64,000 nucleotides of DNA from Turritopsis dohrnii (Eukaryota > Cnidaria > Hydrozoa > Anthoathecata > Oceaniidae): positions 124,001-188,000 of the forward strand of contig BQMF02000046.1 in the NCBI GenBank assembly GCA_027922465.2, in the 5' to 3' direction. A program made the position numbers and the translations under genes. The first letter of the stretch is position 1. The number at the start of each line of letters is the position of its first letter. Positions 9,528 through 20,159 of this stretch are shown piece after piece. Under the pieces are notes generated by a model. It saw only the letters and a list, made by a program, of their open reading frames with translations, did no database searches and was not told the origin of the DNA.

Positions 9528-12500
9528 TCAATTCAAAACATTTAATATCAATTGCACAAATATTTTTGCAAGGTAAAAGTATTCATAATACCTACCAACC
9601 CGTTCAAAAGTCTGACCTTGACTTTTGTTTATGGTTATTGCGTAGGACAAGCGGAGAGGAAATTGTGTACGCTTCAGCTGAAACGGAAGGTTGGTATCGT
9701 TGGGACACAAAGTTACTCTAGGAATGAGCACCCGATTTCCAGCGGAGATACCCGTCAGCACTTCACAATCAAGGATATTCTCTCGGAGATTACGGATGAC
9801 TAATCGGGTGCCGTTGCATAAACCGTCCTTTAATGATAAATTTCTCAGCAGCATCACTATACTGTTGACTTTCAAGTTCAACCGGTGTGGAGGCATTCCA
9901 GAAGGAGTAAGCGAATTGATGAACTCAATCGGATACAGGTCAATCTCTTCTTGCTCATCAGAAACAACAGAATCGACGCTAAAGTACGTGGCTGTTTCAC
10001 CAGGCATTCCCTGAAGAATCCGTTCATTAATTACTAAAGCCTCATCATTGGTCGGTGTCAGAATTACACGACTCGACATATCCTCTCCTCCAGCATCACT
10101 AAAAATAGAATGGACGATATCATTATTTTCGTGCACAACACATTCGTGCGGAATTTCAATGGAATCTTTAAATGGATCATCCACTTTTTTCGGTATCGCT
10201 CCGTTTCCTAATGCAAGTAGGAATTCCGCAAATTCCCTTTGCCCAGGAGCAGCTCTCATGTTGACATTCAGATGAAAGATTCGCACTATTGGCCACAAGA
10301 CAGAGCTTTTTATGCATGCTTCCACTATCTGAGCTGGTCTGCCTCTTTTCACAACCGGAAGAGTCTGTCTAAAATCACCACCTAAAAGAACAACCTTTCC
10401 AGCAAAAGGCACATCACTGTTACAGATATCTCTGAACATTCTATCAATAGCCTCAAGTGCATGCTTAGGAATCATACTTGCCTCATCAAATATCAAAATA
10501 TGCTGACTACGTAAGAAATCGGCATGCCTACTGTTAGCCTTGACATTGCATGTTGAATTGTCCAATACAGGAACAGGTAATTTAAAAAGAGAATGGACTG
10601 TCTTACCATTTTGTAACAGTGTTGCTGCAATTCCAGTCCATGCACACGTACTTACTGATAGGTTTCTTCCAATAACCTCGCGAATGATATAATTGTACGT
10701 GAAAGTTTTACCTGTTCCACCGGGTCCATCAAGGAAGAAAACTTTAGCATTATTATTGTCGTTTGTTGCCACTGCATCTAGGACTGCATCAGCAACAGCA
10801 AGTTGGTCAGCATTCAACGTGTTCCTCATGTTGATGGCCTCTTCCCTCATTTCATCAGCATTTGGTAGATCGTCAGCAATAGCTTGTTCAAAAGCCGGTA
10901 AATCAAAGTCAGTAACAACCCTACCAAATTGCTGCAGGACTTCCTGAATTTTACCAAGAGCTGACTGCTCTGCTTGTACTTCCGGCTGGTGTCTCAAAAA
11001 ATCTTCAATCATGTGAGCACGAAATCTTTCCCACAACTCAGCTGGATTGCTTGGCTCTCCATGGATCAGAATGAAAGAGAACGCTTTGCGAATTTTAGAG
11101 GGAGTTGCTGATTTGCCAAGTTCTTCCATGGTTCGTATCCACAAAGTATCGTCATCCAATAGTACAAGTGCAATACACGCTTCCCTAAAAGATCTATATA
11201 AAATCCCATTTACAGTTCTAAGGTATTCAAAGGAAGTCGCACCACGAACATGTAACAACAGCACACGTAAGAAATACTTTTCACCCTGCCGAATGCTAGC
11301 ATTGTACATTCTACTTACAATTTTTTCTGCTCCACGCTGACGTGTCGCCCACTTACGTTGTCGTGTTTGAAACACATAATGGTGGGGGATATCAGGATAT
11401 AAATATTGACGTGCCTGTTCGTCAACACGATTCAATTCGAACCAAGCAGTTAATTTAGTGTGCTCTTGTCCTCTTTCCAGTGCTGCTTGTTCCTGTCCTT
11501 CTCTGAAAAAAATCTGCTGCTCATTTGGAAGGTGAACAGGAAGTCGTAAAATTGCATGACTTTGAGTGTGCATTGGAAAAGAGCATAAACGCCACACAGC
11601 TTCTGGAGCAGATACATACCTCGCATCTAAAAAAGTTTTGATTTCGTCGTGATCTATTCCCTCATTGATTTCAATATGAGCAGTATCGTGTCCTTCGTAA
11701 ATGTATTTGTACAAATACTTGACACTTTTAATGGAAACGCAGGCCTCTAGGTTTATATGTGCATTGTACTTTTTGCTGAGGAAAGGATTGTGTGGGACGA
11801 TCCATCTGTTGTCAAGATCCATATTCCGAATTCGAACAGTTCTTCCATCATCTGGTCGGTGATATAAAGGATAGCCATCCACATTTAAATTAGTTCCATT
11901 GTTGAACTGCTTTGGAAAATTTTTGCTGCACTTACCATCTTGCATACACGGTGAAGACACATTCAAATGGCAACATGGACCATGGACCATGCAGGATTTG
12001 ATGATTTCATAAAGTTCTGGTTCTTGATCGCGATTGGGAATTCGTGCTGATATCAATGAATCAATGTCATCACCATTGCGCAACTTAAATTCGTTGCCAA
12101 GATGCAACAGCATGTGCACATGAGGTAGACCCCTTTTCTGAAATTCTATAACATCCACCTGTGCTACAGATACACCTAAAACAGAATCTTTGATAATATC
12201 GTTTTTAAGAGTTTCCAACTTCAATTTGAATACTCGTGCAACCAGATCTGGCCTATCTGATGTGGTTTGACCAGGCAAAAGATTTTGAACAATTTCAGGC
12301 CATTTAGGATTGCATGTAAAAGTTAAAAATAAGTCTGGTTTACCTTGTTTTGAAACTAATGCCATAGCATCTAGGTACAATTGGTGCATATTTCTCGGTG
12401 AACCTGAAAAGGTCGATGGCAATACAACGATATTACCTGCACGGAGGTTTCGTTCATGGGCAGCTTCCTCCAAATAGTCCATCAGGCCTGTGTAGCTATC

Positions 12501-14147
12501 TGCCCGCAGTTGTTCTTGGTTCTGGCGTATGAAGTCGAGTCTCGCTCCCTCAACTTTGACATAGCTGTCAACAACAAACTGTTGAAATAGTTTTCCAGCT
12601 AAATGTAGAGCAGAAAATTCACGTCTAATGGCAATACGATAAATATAATACTGCAATTGTGTAACTTTATTCCGCCTTTCAGTTGCATGCTGTTGGACAT
12701 GATTCATGTTTGGACTCCATCCTGGATCACCTCTAGGAAAAATCATTGGATACATCATGGAGTCAATGTTTGTAGATGTGTAAGGAATATTGCGCAAGGG
12801 CTGATCTCTTGGATAAACAACAATATTTCTACCAGCGGGAGGTGCACCATCGTTACCTACAAAAACTGCTGCAACTTCTTCATGATGTGGAGCATTGTAT
12901 CTCCTCCTGTCTTCACCTTCTCGCATATACATACCCACTACGGAGGTTGCTCTATTTTCTAAAAGCGCCCTTTCCTCCTCTTCCCGTTCAACCTGAGCCA
13001 AGTTACGATATGCTGCGGCATAAGGTGAAACTCTATTAATGACTGTTTGTATTTGCTCCATCAAGTCTCTGTTGCAATCCGTATTAGAAGGGTTTTGCAT
13101 ACGCATGTCAAGCGAATTAGCAGCTTCGATAATATACAGTTGGCTAAACATGGGCACTTGGTTTTCATTAGCATGCAGTGCTACATACCTATGTAGCAGT
13201 TGTCCACATATCCTAAAACATGGAGGCCCATTTCCTGGGGGAGGACGTAAGTTAGCTGACAGAGAAGCAAAACTAAATGCATTATTATAGATTCTAATAC
13301 ACTTACGGAAATGTTTACCCAGAGCAGAATCATCAAGTAAAAGATCCCGTAACTCAGGCGGATAATCTAATAAATTAGGAAGTTGTACCTTTCCATTTGT
13401 GCAACATTTAAAATTAGTTTCACGGTTGAATTTGATTGCTCCACAATGTTCACATAAAATGTTAAATTCACCTAAAGAATGAATGTCAGGTAAATTATTG
13501 TTTTCAATATCAATCCGTGCAGCATTTAAAAAGCGAGCCCTGCGCACTCGTCTGTTTCGGACATATGCTCTTTGGTGTTGTTGAGCATCAGTTGCACGTC
13601 GAGCAGCAGCTTGTTCGGGTTGCTCATTGTTTCTCAGAAGTTGGTGATGTTGAGCATCAATTGCACGTCGAGCAGCAGCTTTTTCAGGTTGCTCATGATC
13701 TCTTAGCGACTGTTGTCGGAGGGCTTGTTCTTCAAGTCGAGCAGCTACTTGATCAGGTTGCTCATTATCTCTTAGCGCCTGTTGTCGGTGAGCTTGCGCT
13801 TCAAGTCGAGCAGCTACTTGATCAGGTTGCTCGTTATCTCTTACCGCCTGTTGTCGGTGAGCTTGCGCTTCAAGTCGAGCAGCAACTTGCTCAGGTTGCT
13901 CGTTAGCCCGTCGCTGTCTTTGAAGTTGTGCATCCCTCTCCCTTCTCAATTGAGCACGAATCTCACTTTGATTTGCACGGTATCTCCTTTGTCGTTCAGC
14001 ATTTCTAATGCGACGACGTTGTTGAGGGTCATCGGCAGGGGGTTGCTGTTGTTGGTGTTGTTGCCGTGCATCAACTACATCTCTATCAAATTGTGATCTA
14101 GGCAATGCAAACCTTTGAGGGATTCCATAGTCATGATCAGAATTCAT
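9528..14147 (-). CDS. Helitron Rep/helicase (RepHel), nearly complete
   Basis: A single 1539-residue frame encoding the rolling-circle transposase of an autonomous Helitron. N-terminal to the catalytic part, residues about 75-205 hold five tandem repeats of about 24 residues built on RDNEQPDQVAARLEAQAHRQ. A Cys-rich segment follows (ILCEHCGAIKF, FKCCTNG). The Helitron-like N domain is at about 480-650, the HUH nuclease motif GLPHVHML at about residue 675 and the paired-tyrosine region KYLYKYIYEG at about 816. The PIF1-type helicase follows: Walker A GPGGTGKTF (about 1142), FDEASM, LGGDFRQTLPVV and INKSQGQTF near the end. The normal C-terminal FSHGQLYVALSR part is missing: after FERVG the frame runs into unrelated residues and stops at 9528. 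GGTAGGTATT at that point could be a splice donor, but no matching last exon was found. It is otherwise unbroken and probably young. Confidence 0.92.
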   Translation of the reverse strand: MNSDHDYGIPQRFALPRSQFDRDVVDARQQHQQQQPPADDPQQRRRIRNAERQRRYRANQSEIRAQLRRERDAQLQRQRRANEQPEQVAARLEAQAHRQQAVRDNEQPDQVAARLEAQAHRQQALRDNEQPDQVAARLEEQALRQQSLRDHEQPEKAAARRAIDAQHHQLLRNNEQPEQAAARRATDAQQHQRAYVRNRRVRRARFLNAARIDIENNNLPDIHSLGEFNILCEHCGAIKFNRETNFKCCTNGKVQLPNLLDYPPELRDLLLDDSALGKHFRKCIRIYNNAFSFASLSANLRPPPGNGPPCFRICGQLLHRYVALHANENQVPMFSQLYIIEAANSLDMRMQNPSNTDCNRDLMEQIQTVINRVSPYAAAYRNLAQVEREEEERALLENRATSVVGMYMREGEDRRRYNAPHHEEVAAVFVGNDGAPPAGRNIVVYPRDQPLRNIPYTSTNIDSMMYPMIFPRGDPGWSPNMNHVQQHATERRNKVTQLQYYIYRIAIRREFSALHLAGKLFQQFVVDSYVKVEGARLDFIRQNQEQLRADSYTGLMDYLEEAAHERNLRAGNIVVLPSTFSGSPRNMHQLYLDAMALVSKQGKPDLFLTFTCNPKWPEIVQNLLPGQTTSDRPDLVARVFKLKLETLKNDIIKDSVLGVSVAQVDVIEFQKRGLPHVHMLLHLGNEFKLRNGDDIDSLISARIPNRDQEPELYEIIKSCMVHGPCCHLNVSSPCMQDGKCSKNFPKQFNNGTNLNVDGYPLYHRPDDGRTVRIRNMDLDNRWIVPHNPFLSKKYNAHINLEACVSIKSVKYLYKYIYEGHDTAHIEINEGIDHDEIKTFLDARYVSAPEAVWRLCSFPMHTQSHAILRLPVHLPNEQQIFFREGQEQAALERGQEHTKLTAWFELNRVDEQARQYLYPDIPHHYVFQTRQRKWATRQRGAEKIVSRMYNASIRQGEKYFLRVLLLHVRGATSFEYLRTVNGILYRSFREACIALVLLDDDTLWIRTMEELGKSATPSKIRKAFSFILIHGEPSNPAELWERFRAHMIEDFLRHQPEVQAEQSALGKIQEVLQQFGRVVTDFDLPAFEQAIADDLPNADEMREEAINMRNTLNADQLAVADAVLDAVATNDNNNAKVFFLDGPGGTGKTFTYNYIIREVIGRNLSVSTCAWTGIAATLLQNGKTVHSLFKLPVPVLDNSTCNVKANSRHADFLRSQHILIFDEASMIPKHALEAIDRMFRDICNSDVPFAGKVVLLGGDFRQTLPVVKRGRPAQIVEACIKSSVLWPIVRIFHLNVNMRAAPGQREFAEFLLALGNGAIPKKVDDPFKDSIEIPHECVVHENNDIVHSIFSDAGGEDMSSRVILTPTNDEALVINERILQGMPGETATYFSVDSVVSDEQEEIDLYPIEFINSLTPSGMPPHRLNLKVNSIVMLLRNLSLKDGLCNGTRLVIRNLRENILDCEVLTGISAGNRVLIPRVTLCPNDTNLPFQLKRTQFPLRLSYAITINKSQGQTFERVGRYYEYFYLAKIFVQLILNVLN

Positions 14148-14675
14148 AACTCGTTGAGAAAAAACTCAAACAAAAGAACAATCTATACAGGAATGTATAT
14201 ATCTATTTATATAATTTTTATTATCACCACAAAACAACAGGCCTTGTGTTTTTTGTCAGTTTACCTAGCTAAATAGACAACAATAAAGAAAAAAGCAAAC
14301 ACAACTTTCCTTTGTCTTCTTTAGGCAAAAGAAATGATCCTTTTTTCTCAACTTTCTTCACTTTCTTTTCGCGCGAATATATGAAAATTTGTTCAAAGCA
14401 AACCTGATCAGTTTCTAATTGTTGCCATGACATTGAACGGGGGTTAACAAACGCTTAAAAGTGGATTCACTAAAGGTCATTCTTAAGTATTGCTGAAATA
14501 TTAAGTTATAAATTGACTTATATTACTCATGTTCATATATTTCAGTTAAAAATATTACAATTTCATGCAATTATTGCTATTTTTTAGAAGCCATTTTTTT
14601 CCGTTTTTACCCCCTAATTTTCTTCAGATCTCCGCGATCTCTCCGTTGGAGATCCCCGATTTCTTTCGAAGCGAA
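14148..14675. other. 5' flank of the Helitron; no gene seen
   Basis: Upstream of the Helitron start codon on its coding strand, AT-rich. It should contain the Helitron 5' end and promoter, but I could not pick a convincing TC-start terminus. Confidence 0.4.
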
Positions 14676-14750
14676 ATCTACCATTTTGCGTGACTTACAA
14701 ACAAACAAACAAACAAACAAATAGACAGAGAATCGGCTATTAATATATAG
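14676..14750 (+). mobile_element. Repeat family A, 3'-end fragment (A7)
   Basis: Contains ATCTACCATTTTGCGTGACT, an ACAAA run and the family 3' end GAGAATCGGCTATTAATATATAG, ending at 14750. The same end occurs in A3, A4 and A5. The 5' end with the GC hairpin is absent. Confidence 0.8.
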
Positions 14751-16319
14751 ACATGTGTACAATATATTACAATCTTTCGTCACTTGGTTGATAGGAAGGT
14801 TAGTTTTTGGCGGACGTAATGAAGTTATTTCCCTCATTCCTTACTTCCTATGTGACGTGATAACGTCCGATATGCAGTTTTAAAGTTGACATTCCTTTTC
14901 CCTGAGTTATATCGGCAAACGATTATCACATCGAAACAAACTGAGAAGAAAAAACCACAAGTTCAACAAAATACTGTAACAGTAACGTCCCCCCTAAGTT
15001 ATTTGCGATTAACTTCAAGCATTCTTCTTTGCCGGGAAACGAACTGCCTACCATATGCTTGTGGCAGACAGATAACACTATTTCAGATTGAACGCTTGAC
15101 CATTTTCGTTTTCCATTAGCTGCTGAAGTTGTCTTTTCTGCAAAAAAGATTTAGAGTATAATGTAACGTAAGGAGAAGTAACCTTAAATCATCAACTCAC
15201 GTTGCCTTGTTCTAATCAACTATTTTATATGACCAAGTAAGTACAAAGTTTAGTCCGCAAATTTTATTTAAAAAAAAACAAAAACAAACAAACAAACAAA
15301 CAAGCAATTATTTTGCTACAGTGAAAGACTTTTTAACGTATACTAAGGCAGTACCAGTTAAAACGATACATTTCAGATTAGCACAGTTAACATTGTACAT
15401 CTTTGTACTAGCTTTTAATGATTATCAAGTCAGTTGTCTCATCTAAATGGCGTAATGGGTGCGTGTTATACGCCTTTCCTGAAATTTTGTTTAAACACCG
15501 TGTTTCGACCAATACATCCAACCTCATTTTTATGCATTTTATTTGTTTATTAATTGTTTGACTTACTTACATAGTAATTATCCTCTTTCATCAAAACTCT
15601 CTACAGAACAGTTACCAACAATTTTCATTTTCAAAACGAGATTCAATGTACTATCTAGGTTAAAACACAATGTTTAAACAGAAATTCCGGAAAGGTGAAT
15701 ATCAGTTGACGCTTAAAAATTAGTGGTCGATACATTTATATATGGATAGATATTATATTTTACAAGTATGTACAAGTAGTCAAATTTAAGATCCATATCT
15801 GACCGTCTGATTGGGGAGTTTGTGTATACCTTCACCTTAAACCTGGTGGTATGAAATAAGAACTAGAAGTTTTGAGTAATTTTTAGTATTCAGAAATTTA
15901 GTTTTTCATAGATTTAACATCTCTCTGAAAAAGGATCTGGCACTCTTTTATCATTAAACAATGTACATTTTGCGCCAGCACTAACAATTGTTGGATATTG
16001 TGTTCAACTCTTAGACAAATTAGAGAACAGTTTTATATCTTATCGCTTGGTGTTACCTATCCTATTTTCCGAGGTTCTTCCCATGGTCGCCTTCATTTAC
16101 TTATTTATAATTAATAACATTGTTTGGGAACAGAAGAAACAAACTACAAAAATGCATGCACCATTATGGATCATCATTATATAAAGATTTAATAATAATA
16201 AAAAAACTGCCTTAAAAGAGAAAGCACAAGGATCTCTACATCAGTTCTATTTGGAGAAATTTAGCATTGATAGTTACCTATGACAGTGTATAGCAGCAAC
16301 AACAAAACATACCTTGTAG
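14751..16319. other. Intergenic sequence with one MITE; no gene seen
   Basis: AT-rich region downstream of TR-A on its coding strand. Apart from the inverted-repeat element at 15.46-15.71 kb I found nothing. A Myb-like last exon of TR-A would be expected somewhere here but could not be recognised. Confidence 0.4.
15457..15711. mobile_element. About 250-bp inverted-repeat element (MITE family B), copy 1
   Basis: The left arm reads CGCCTTTCCTGAAATTTTG then TTTAAACACCGTG; the right arm, inverted, reads CACCTTTCCGGAATTTCTG then TTTAAACATTGTG. A second copy with the same arms and nearly the same length lies at 41.78-42.05 kb. Arms are about 40 bases with some mismatches; exact borders and target duplication are uncertain. 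Confidence 0.7.
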
Positions 16320-18410
16320 TGAGGGGCTAGATTCATCATCTCCATTATCCAGTTCTTCTTAATTTTCATTTTGTTGAATTAGTGGAGGAAGTTCTATATA
16401 AACAAGAAATGTCAGCTTTTTATCAAGACATTTATTGACAATTCCTTACATTCAAATGACAAACAGGCTTTTTTCACAGGTTAATGCTAAAAAAAAAATA
16501 AAAAAAATTAAAGTATTTTGATTACACAAAAATTATACCAATATCGCAATTTACGAAGTTCTTAAATTGCCTTAAAGTACCTTCAACATTGATTTCAGAT
16601 AATGTTTTCCCTGCCATCTTGGAAGCGTTTCCCTCATCTACTGCCAGCAGTAATCGTGAAATTTTGGATAACTCCACTGTAGATTCGCGAAGTCTGTAAT
16701 ATTCTCGATGAACATCTAAGTTATGACCCAAATGTTCAGCTAACCAGCGGAGATCGTTTTCACTAAGATCTGCAACTTGGGTTACAGTCGCACAATATTT
16801 TCGAAGTTCTGTTGATCGGATTCACTCAGCATGTTGTAAGCCATCTATATCTTTTAAAACATTGTTCATGCAATCGTTTCCCCTCAGTGGCCTTAAAGAA
16901 CCTCTTGTTGGAGTTGCAAAAACATAAATGTTTTTAGGATTGATTCCAAGGGAATTCCGGTGCTTAACCAAAGCCAGCATAGCTTTTAAAACTTCAGCTT
17001 CCATTAAAATTGGTACCTGTCGTCCTCTCTTACCTCTTACATGCACCACATCCAGGCTGTAGGGAAAAATTTTTAGTTGGGAAATAGCGACCAATAAAAC
17101 ATAAAAGGTACCAAAGAGAAAAGTTTAAAATGATTGTATAAAGTTATTACATCCTACCTGTCCATCAACCGCTTCTCTAAAGGCGTCAAAGAATCCTTTA
17201 TCTCTTGTACTTCATTTGCCTTGAACTTTTCGTTATTCCTGAACCGAGTTAGGAGCAAATTAAAAACTTCGTTTCCACGAGGGCGCTTAAAGATGCTTAA
17301 TCCACTACCAGTAATTTCTGCTAATTTTTGCCATGTTTTGATACTGGGTTGATCTAATAATTCACTAGTCAATGAAGGAATCTTTGTTTTCATATAGTTT
17401 CGAACCTTTAACAAGTCATCAGTTATAGGCAAGAGTTGGACATTGTTGAAGCGATTGCTATTCATGTTCTTTAAACAAATGGAAGATATTTTAGTTTCCC
17501 ACTCCAGTCTATATAGCTTCACAAAGTCCTTAGCAGAGGATACGGATTTACTATCACGTGCTTTAATCGCAATACCATTGAGTAGTGATGCACACTTTTC
17601 CATAGCATACCCTATTGGCAAAGGTAATGATGGGGTATCAAATGCAGGTATGATTTCTCCATCAGTGTTTGTCATTTTGAACCCTCCAAGTTGTTTGGTT
17701 GCATTAACAACATCATCAAATAATTCGGGTACCAGTGCTTACTGAATGTAAGAGTTTCTTTAGCCAAGCATTTTCTCATTGTGAGCAGCAAACATGCTAG
17801 CACACTCATTCTATTTGATATTGTGTTTAACTTCTTAAAACCAGCGGCAGCATTCATCAAAAATGACCGATACGTAGTGATGAAAACATCCCTTGAAACA
17901 CAATCATATATTTCATCTTTCTTCATTTTTGATAGCACAAGCTCCGATAATTCTTTGGTGGCACCTTCAGGGTACTTGTTTGGATAAAGCAACAATTGGC
18001 AATGGTCTATTATATTGCTAGTATCATTTTCTTCTGACATTCCTAGGCAGATTTTTAAGTGTCTCCACATTTCAGACTTAGTAACAAAAACTAAGCAGTG
18101 GACACAGGGTACAAAATCCTTAGGATTAACTGTATCTGACATATGCGGTCTTCTCCGAACTATCAGCTCCCCACCAATCTTCAATACTTTCATGTTAAAG
18201 TAAAAGTCACCTTTGAATCGAAGCAGATCTAATTTTCCATCTTTTTGCTTTTTGTCAAGCTTATTCAATTCCCTGATCTCTTCTTCATCTTTGTGAACCT
18301 TTTGTAAGTGCCTGCCAATTTTTGTGTCTAATTTACCACAGTAAACACAACAATGTTTTCAATCATAAATTCGACCACCCTCTATCCCCCTTGAAACACG
18401 GGGAATCGTA
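16320..18410 (-). pseudogene. TR-A: zinc-finger tyrosine recombinase core, decayed
   Basis: The catalytic half of the first tyrosine-recombinase gene, read leftwards. A C2HH finger at about 18340-18282 (CVYCGKLDTKIGRHLQKVH) is followed by the block LRFKGDFYFNMKVLKIGGEL and a C2HC finger (CVHCLVFVTKSEMWRHLKIC). A helical arm-like region (17154-17740) ends at LEKRLMDR with a GTAGGATG donor. The next exon (17058-16575) holds the catalytic Arg region VHVRGKRGRQVPIL, the second Arg in STELRKYCATV, and EHLGHNLDVHREYYRL with the presumed nucleophile Tyr. A small exon at about 16390-16318 is acidic and has a TAA stop. Damage: TGA at 18359-18361 before the first finger, a one-base frameshift near 17735, and TGA between LQHAE and IRSTEL. 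Its upstream acidic exons are at 20.16-21.77 kb. Confidence 0.75.
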
Positions 18411-19204
18411 ATAAGTAAAAATATATCAAGCATCACTGTTAGAAATGAAAAGACAAAAATCTGCAATGCAACGGGTTCAAGATGGCGGACGTTAACCGTA
18501 AACAAATTAACGAAAGTGAAAGTTTTTAACTAAAATAGAGAACTTCGGATCGTCTTTACACGCAAAACTGCGATAAACTATGAAGTGGCAAGTGATGGTG
18601 AATGTGACAAAGATGAGTGACACAGAATATGAAAACTCTCAAAAAATAACGAAATAAACTCAGCACTTCAATTAAAAGACAAGAAACTGTACCCGCGGAG
18701 ACAAAGATAGCTTAGATATACAGTGGAACCTCTAATTAACGGACAAATTCATTTTCCCTGGCGAAGGTCAAACTCTCATAGGAAACTCTCCAAAAAGCGG
18801 ACACCTCTAATTAGCGGACAAAATTTTTTTCCCTCGATAGTGTCCGCTAATTAGAGGTTCCACTGTATCAAAACTACAGTCAGACTCCGATATGGGTGGA
18901 ACATTCTAAATCTTCCAACTGCATGTGCATGCACTGTGAAATTCGACCAGGAACATTGAATGAACTGCAAAAAAGGAGGTTTCATCAGTATATATGTGTC
19001 ACAACGACATAGGAGATCTCACTGCCAATATATTGTAAGAACTCTGCAAAAATGTGGTAATAGAACCAACACTTACTACAAAGTTTGACTGGAGATGTCA
19101 CAAGCTTGCTTTGACCGACAAGAATGTGAGAAAAAGAAGGAATATTCTTAACGTATCATTGAAGTGGAGAAGGGAATGTTCACAGCCCTTGTGTTTAACA
19201 TTCA
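18411..19204. other. Intron or intergenic sequence of TR-A, with a Tigger-like MITE
   Basis: Lies between the recombinase exon and the duplicated zinc-finger exon. Only the MITE at 18721-18865 is recognised. Confidence 0.4.
18721..18865. mobile_element. 145-bp Tigger/pogo-like MITE with TA target duplication
   Basis: The left end CAGTGGAACCTCTAATTA is inverted at the right end (TAATTAGAGGTTCCACTG), and both sides are flanked by TA (18719-18720, 18866-18867). CAGTGGAACCTC ends with a TA duplication are typical of the pogo/Tigger branch of Tc1/mariner elements. The inside repeats GCGGACA-type words, so the whole can fold back. No coding capacity. Confidence 0.85.
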
Positions 19205-19229
19205 AGGTGGCATGCCAAGAGAATGTCTT

Positions 19230-19500
19230 TAGGGTAGACTGTAGCCTTCGCCATACTATAAGTTCGCCACTATTATTTAATACCTTCATATTCCAGTAAA
19301 TATCTCCTTTCAATCGAAGTAAATCCATATTGTTGTCTTTTTCCTTTTTACTCATAGTGTCCAATTCCTTTATCTCCTTTTCTTCGCTGTGAGCCCTTTG
19401 CAGGTGTCTCCCGATTTTAGAGTTTAATTTACCGCAATAAATGCCAGCAATGCTGTCGGTCATAAATTCAAGCACCTTCTATTCTCCTCGAAACTCCGGG
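19230..19500 (-). pseudogene. Duplicated zinc-finger exon of a TR gene (TR-E fragment)
   Basis: A second, partial copy of the TR-A first-finger exon, same strand, about 1.1 kb upstream. It encodes IYCGKLNSKIGRHLQRAH, KKEKDNNMDLLRLKGDIYW and NMKVLNNSGELIVWRR before losing similarity near 19230. Nucleotide similarity extends past the finger to about 19500 (AAACTCCGGGAATAGTGATA compared with the matching part of TR-A). No recombinase domain follows. Either a tandem duplication or the remains of a nested second element. Confidence 0.7.
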
Positions 19501-19687
19501 AATAGTGATAATTAGAAATAATCAGAATCTATGCTTCAATCGGCATTTTAAGACAAGGAACAATAAAATTTATGCGCAAAGCTCTATGCTTTGGCTTAAG
19601 TTTTGCTAACTTTAAGTTATGAGACAGACTTTTCCTGCTTAAACTTTACACAAGTTATTTGTCTTTCACATCTATAACACTCAATAA

Positions 19688-19991
19688 GACCGACTGGTAG
19701 CCTTGTGGTAGAGTGCTCGCTTCCTGTTCGGGAGGTCGCGGGTTCAATCCCTGACCGAGTCATGCCAGCGACTATAACAGTGTAAATCACTCCTCTCTGC
19801 TTAGCACTCAGCAAGAGAGTAGGAATGATGTCTAGGGTGGTTGTCTAGTTGAGCGGTTTCTGTCATTACAGCTTCCGTAGCCCAAATGGGGGCTTTAAAT
19901 GCTCTAGGACCTCCTTCGCAGAACCCTCATTGATAACATTACCTTAAGGAACTGAAGAGGCTATCCTGGGTAAACATTCGTAAATAAATAA
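19688..19991 (+). mobile_element. tRNA-derived SINE
   Basis: The head resembles a tRNA: an A-box-like TAGCCTTGTGGTAGAGTGC and a B-box GGTTCAATCCC about 40 bases later, the spacing of an internal RNA polymerase III promoter. A tRNA-unrelated body of about 230 bases follows and the element ends in GTAAATAAATAA, a short A-rich tail. A truncated relative with the same head lies at 60.61-60.69 kb, which supports a SINE rather than a functional tRNA gene. No clover-leaf with a proper anticodon arm is evident. Confidence 0.75.
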
Positions 19992-20159
19992 CAGTTTAAT
20001 AAATCAATAAGTATGGCTAGACTGGAAATCACCGGGACCTGGTCTATGACTGTGTATAAGAATTTCTTAATGATTGGTTGATATCCTTGATGACATGATA
20101 CTGATAACATACATAAAATGTGACCCAGCCTAATTTTTATTTAGTAGAGAAACATGAAA

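Noticed and set aside
13517..13906. 129-codon open frame rich in VEQQL repeats
   Set aside because: It is the reverse shadow of the repeated N-terminus of the Helitron protein.
19688..19760. Possible functional tRNA gene from A and B box matches
   Set aside because: No convincing clover-leaf or anticodon arm, a long unrelated body and A-rich tail follow, and a second truncated copy exists; SINE fits better.
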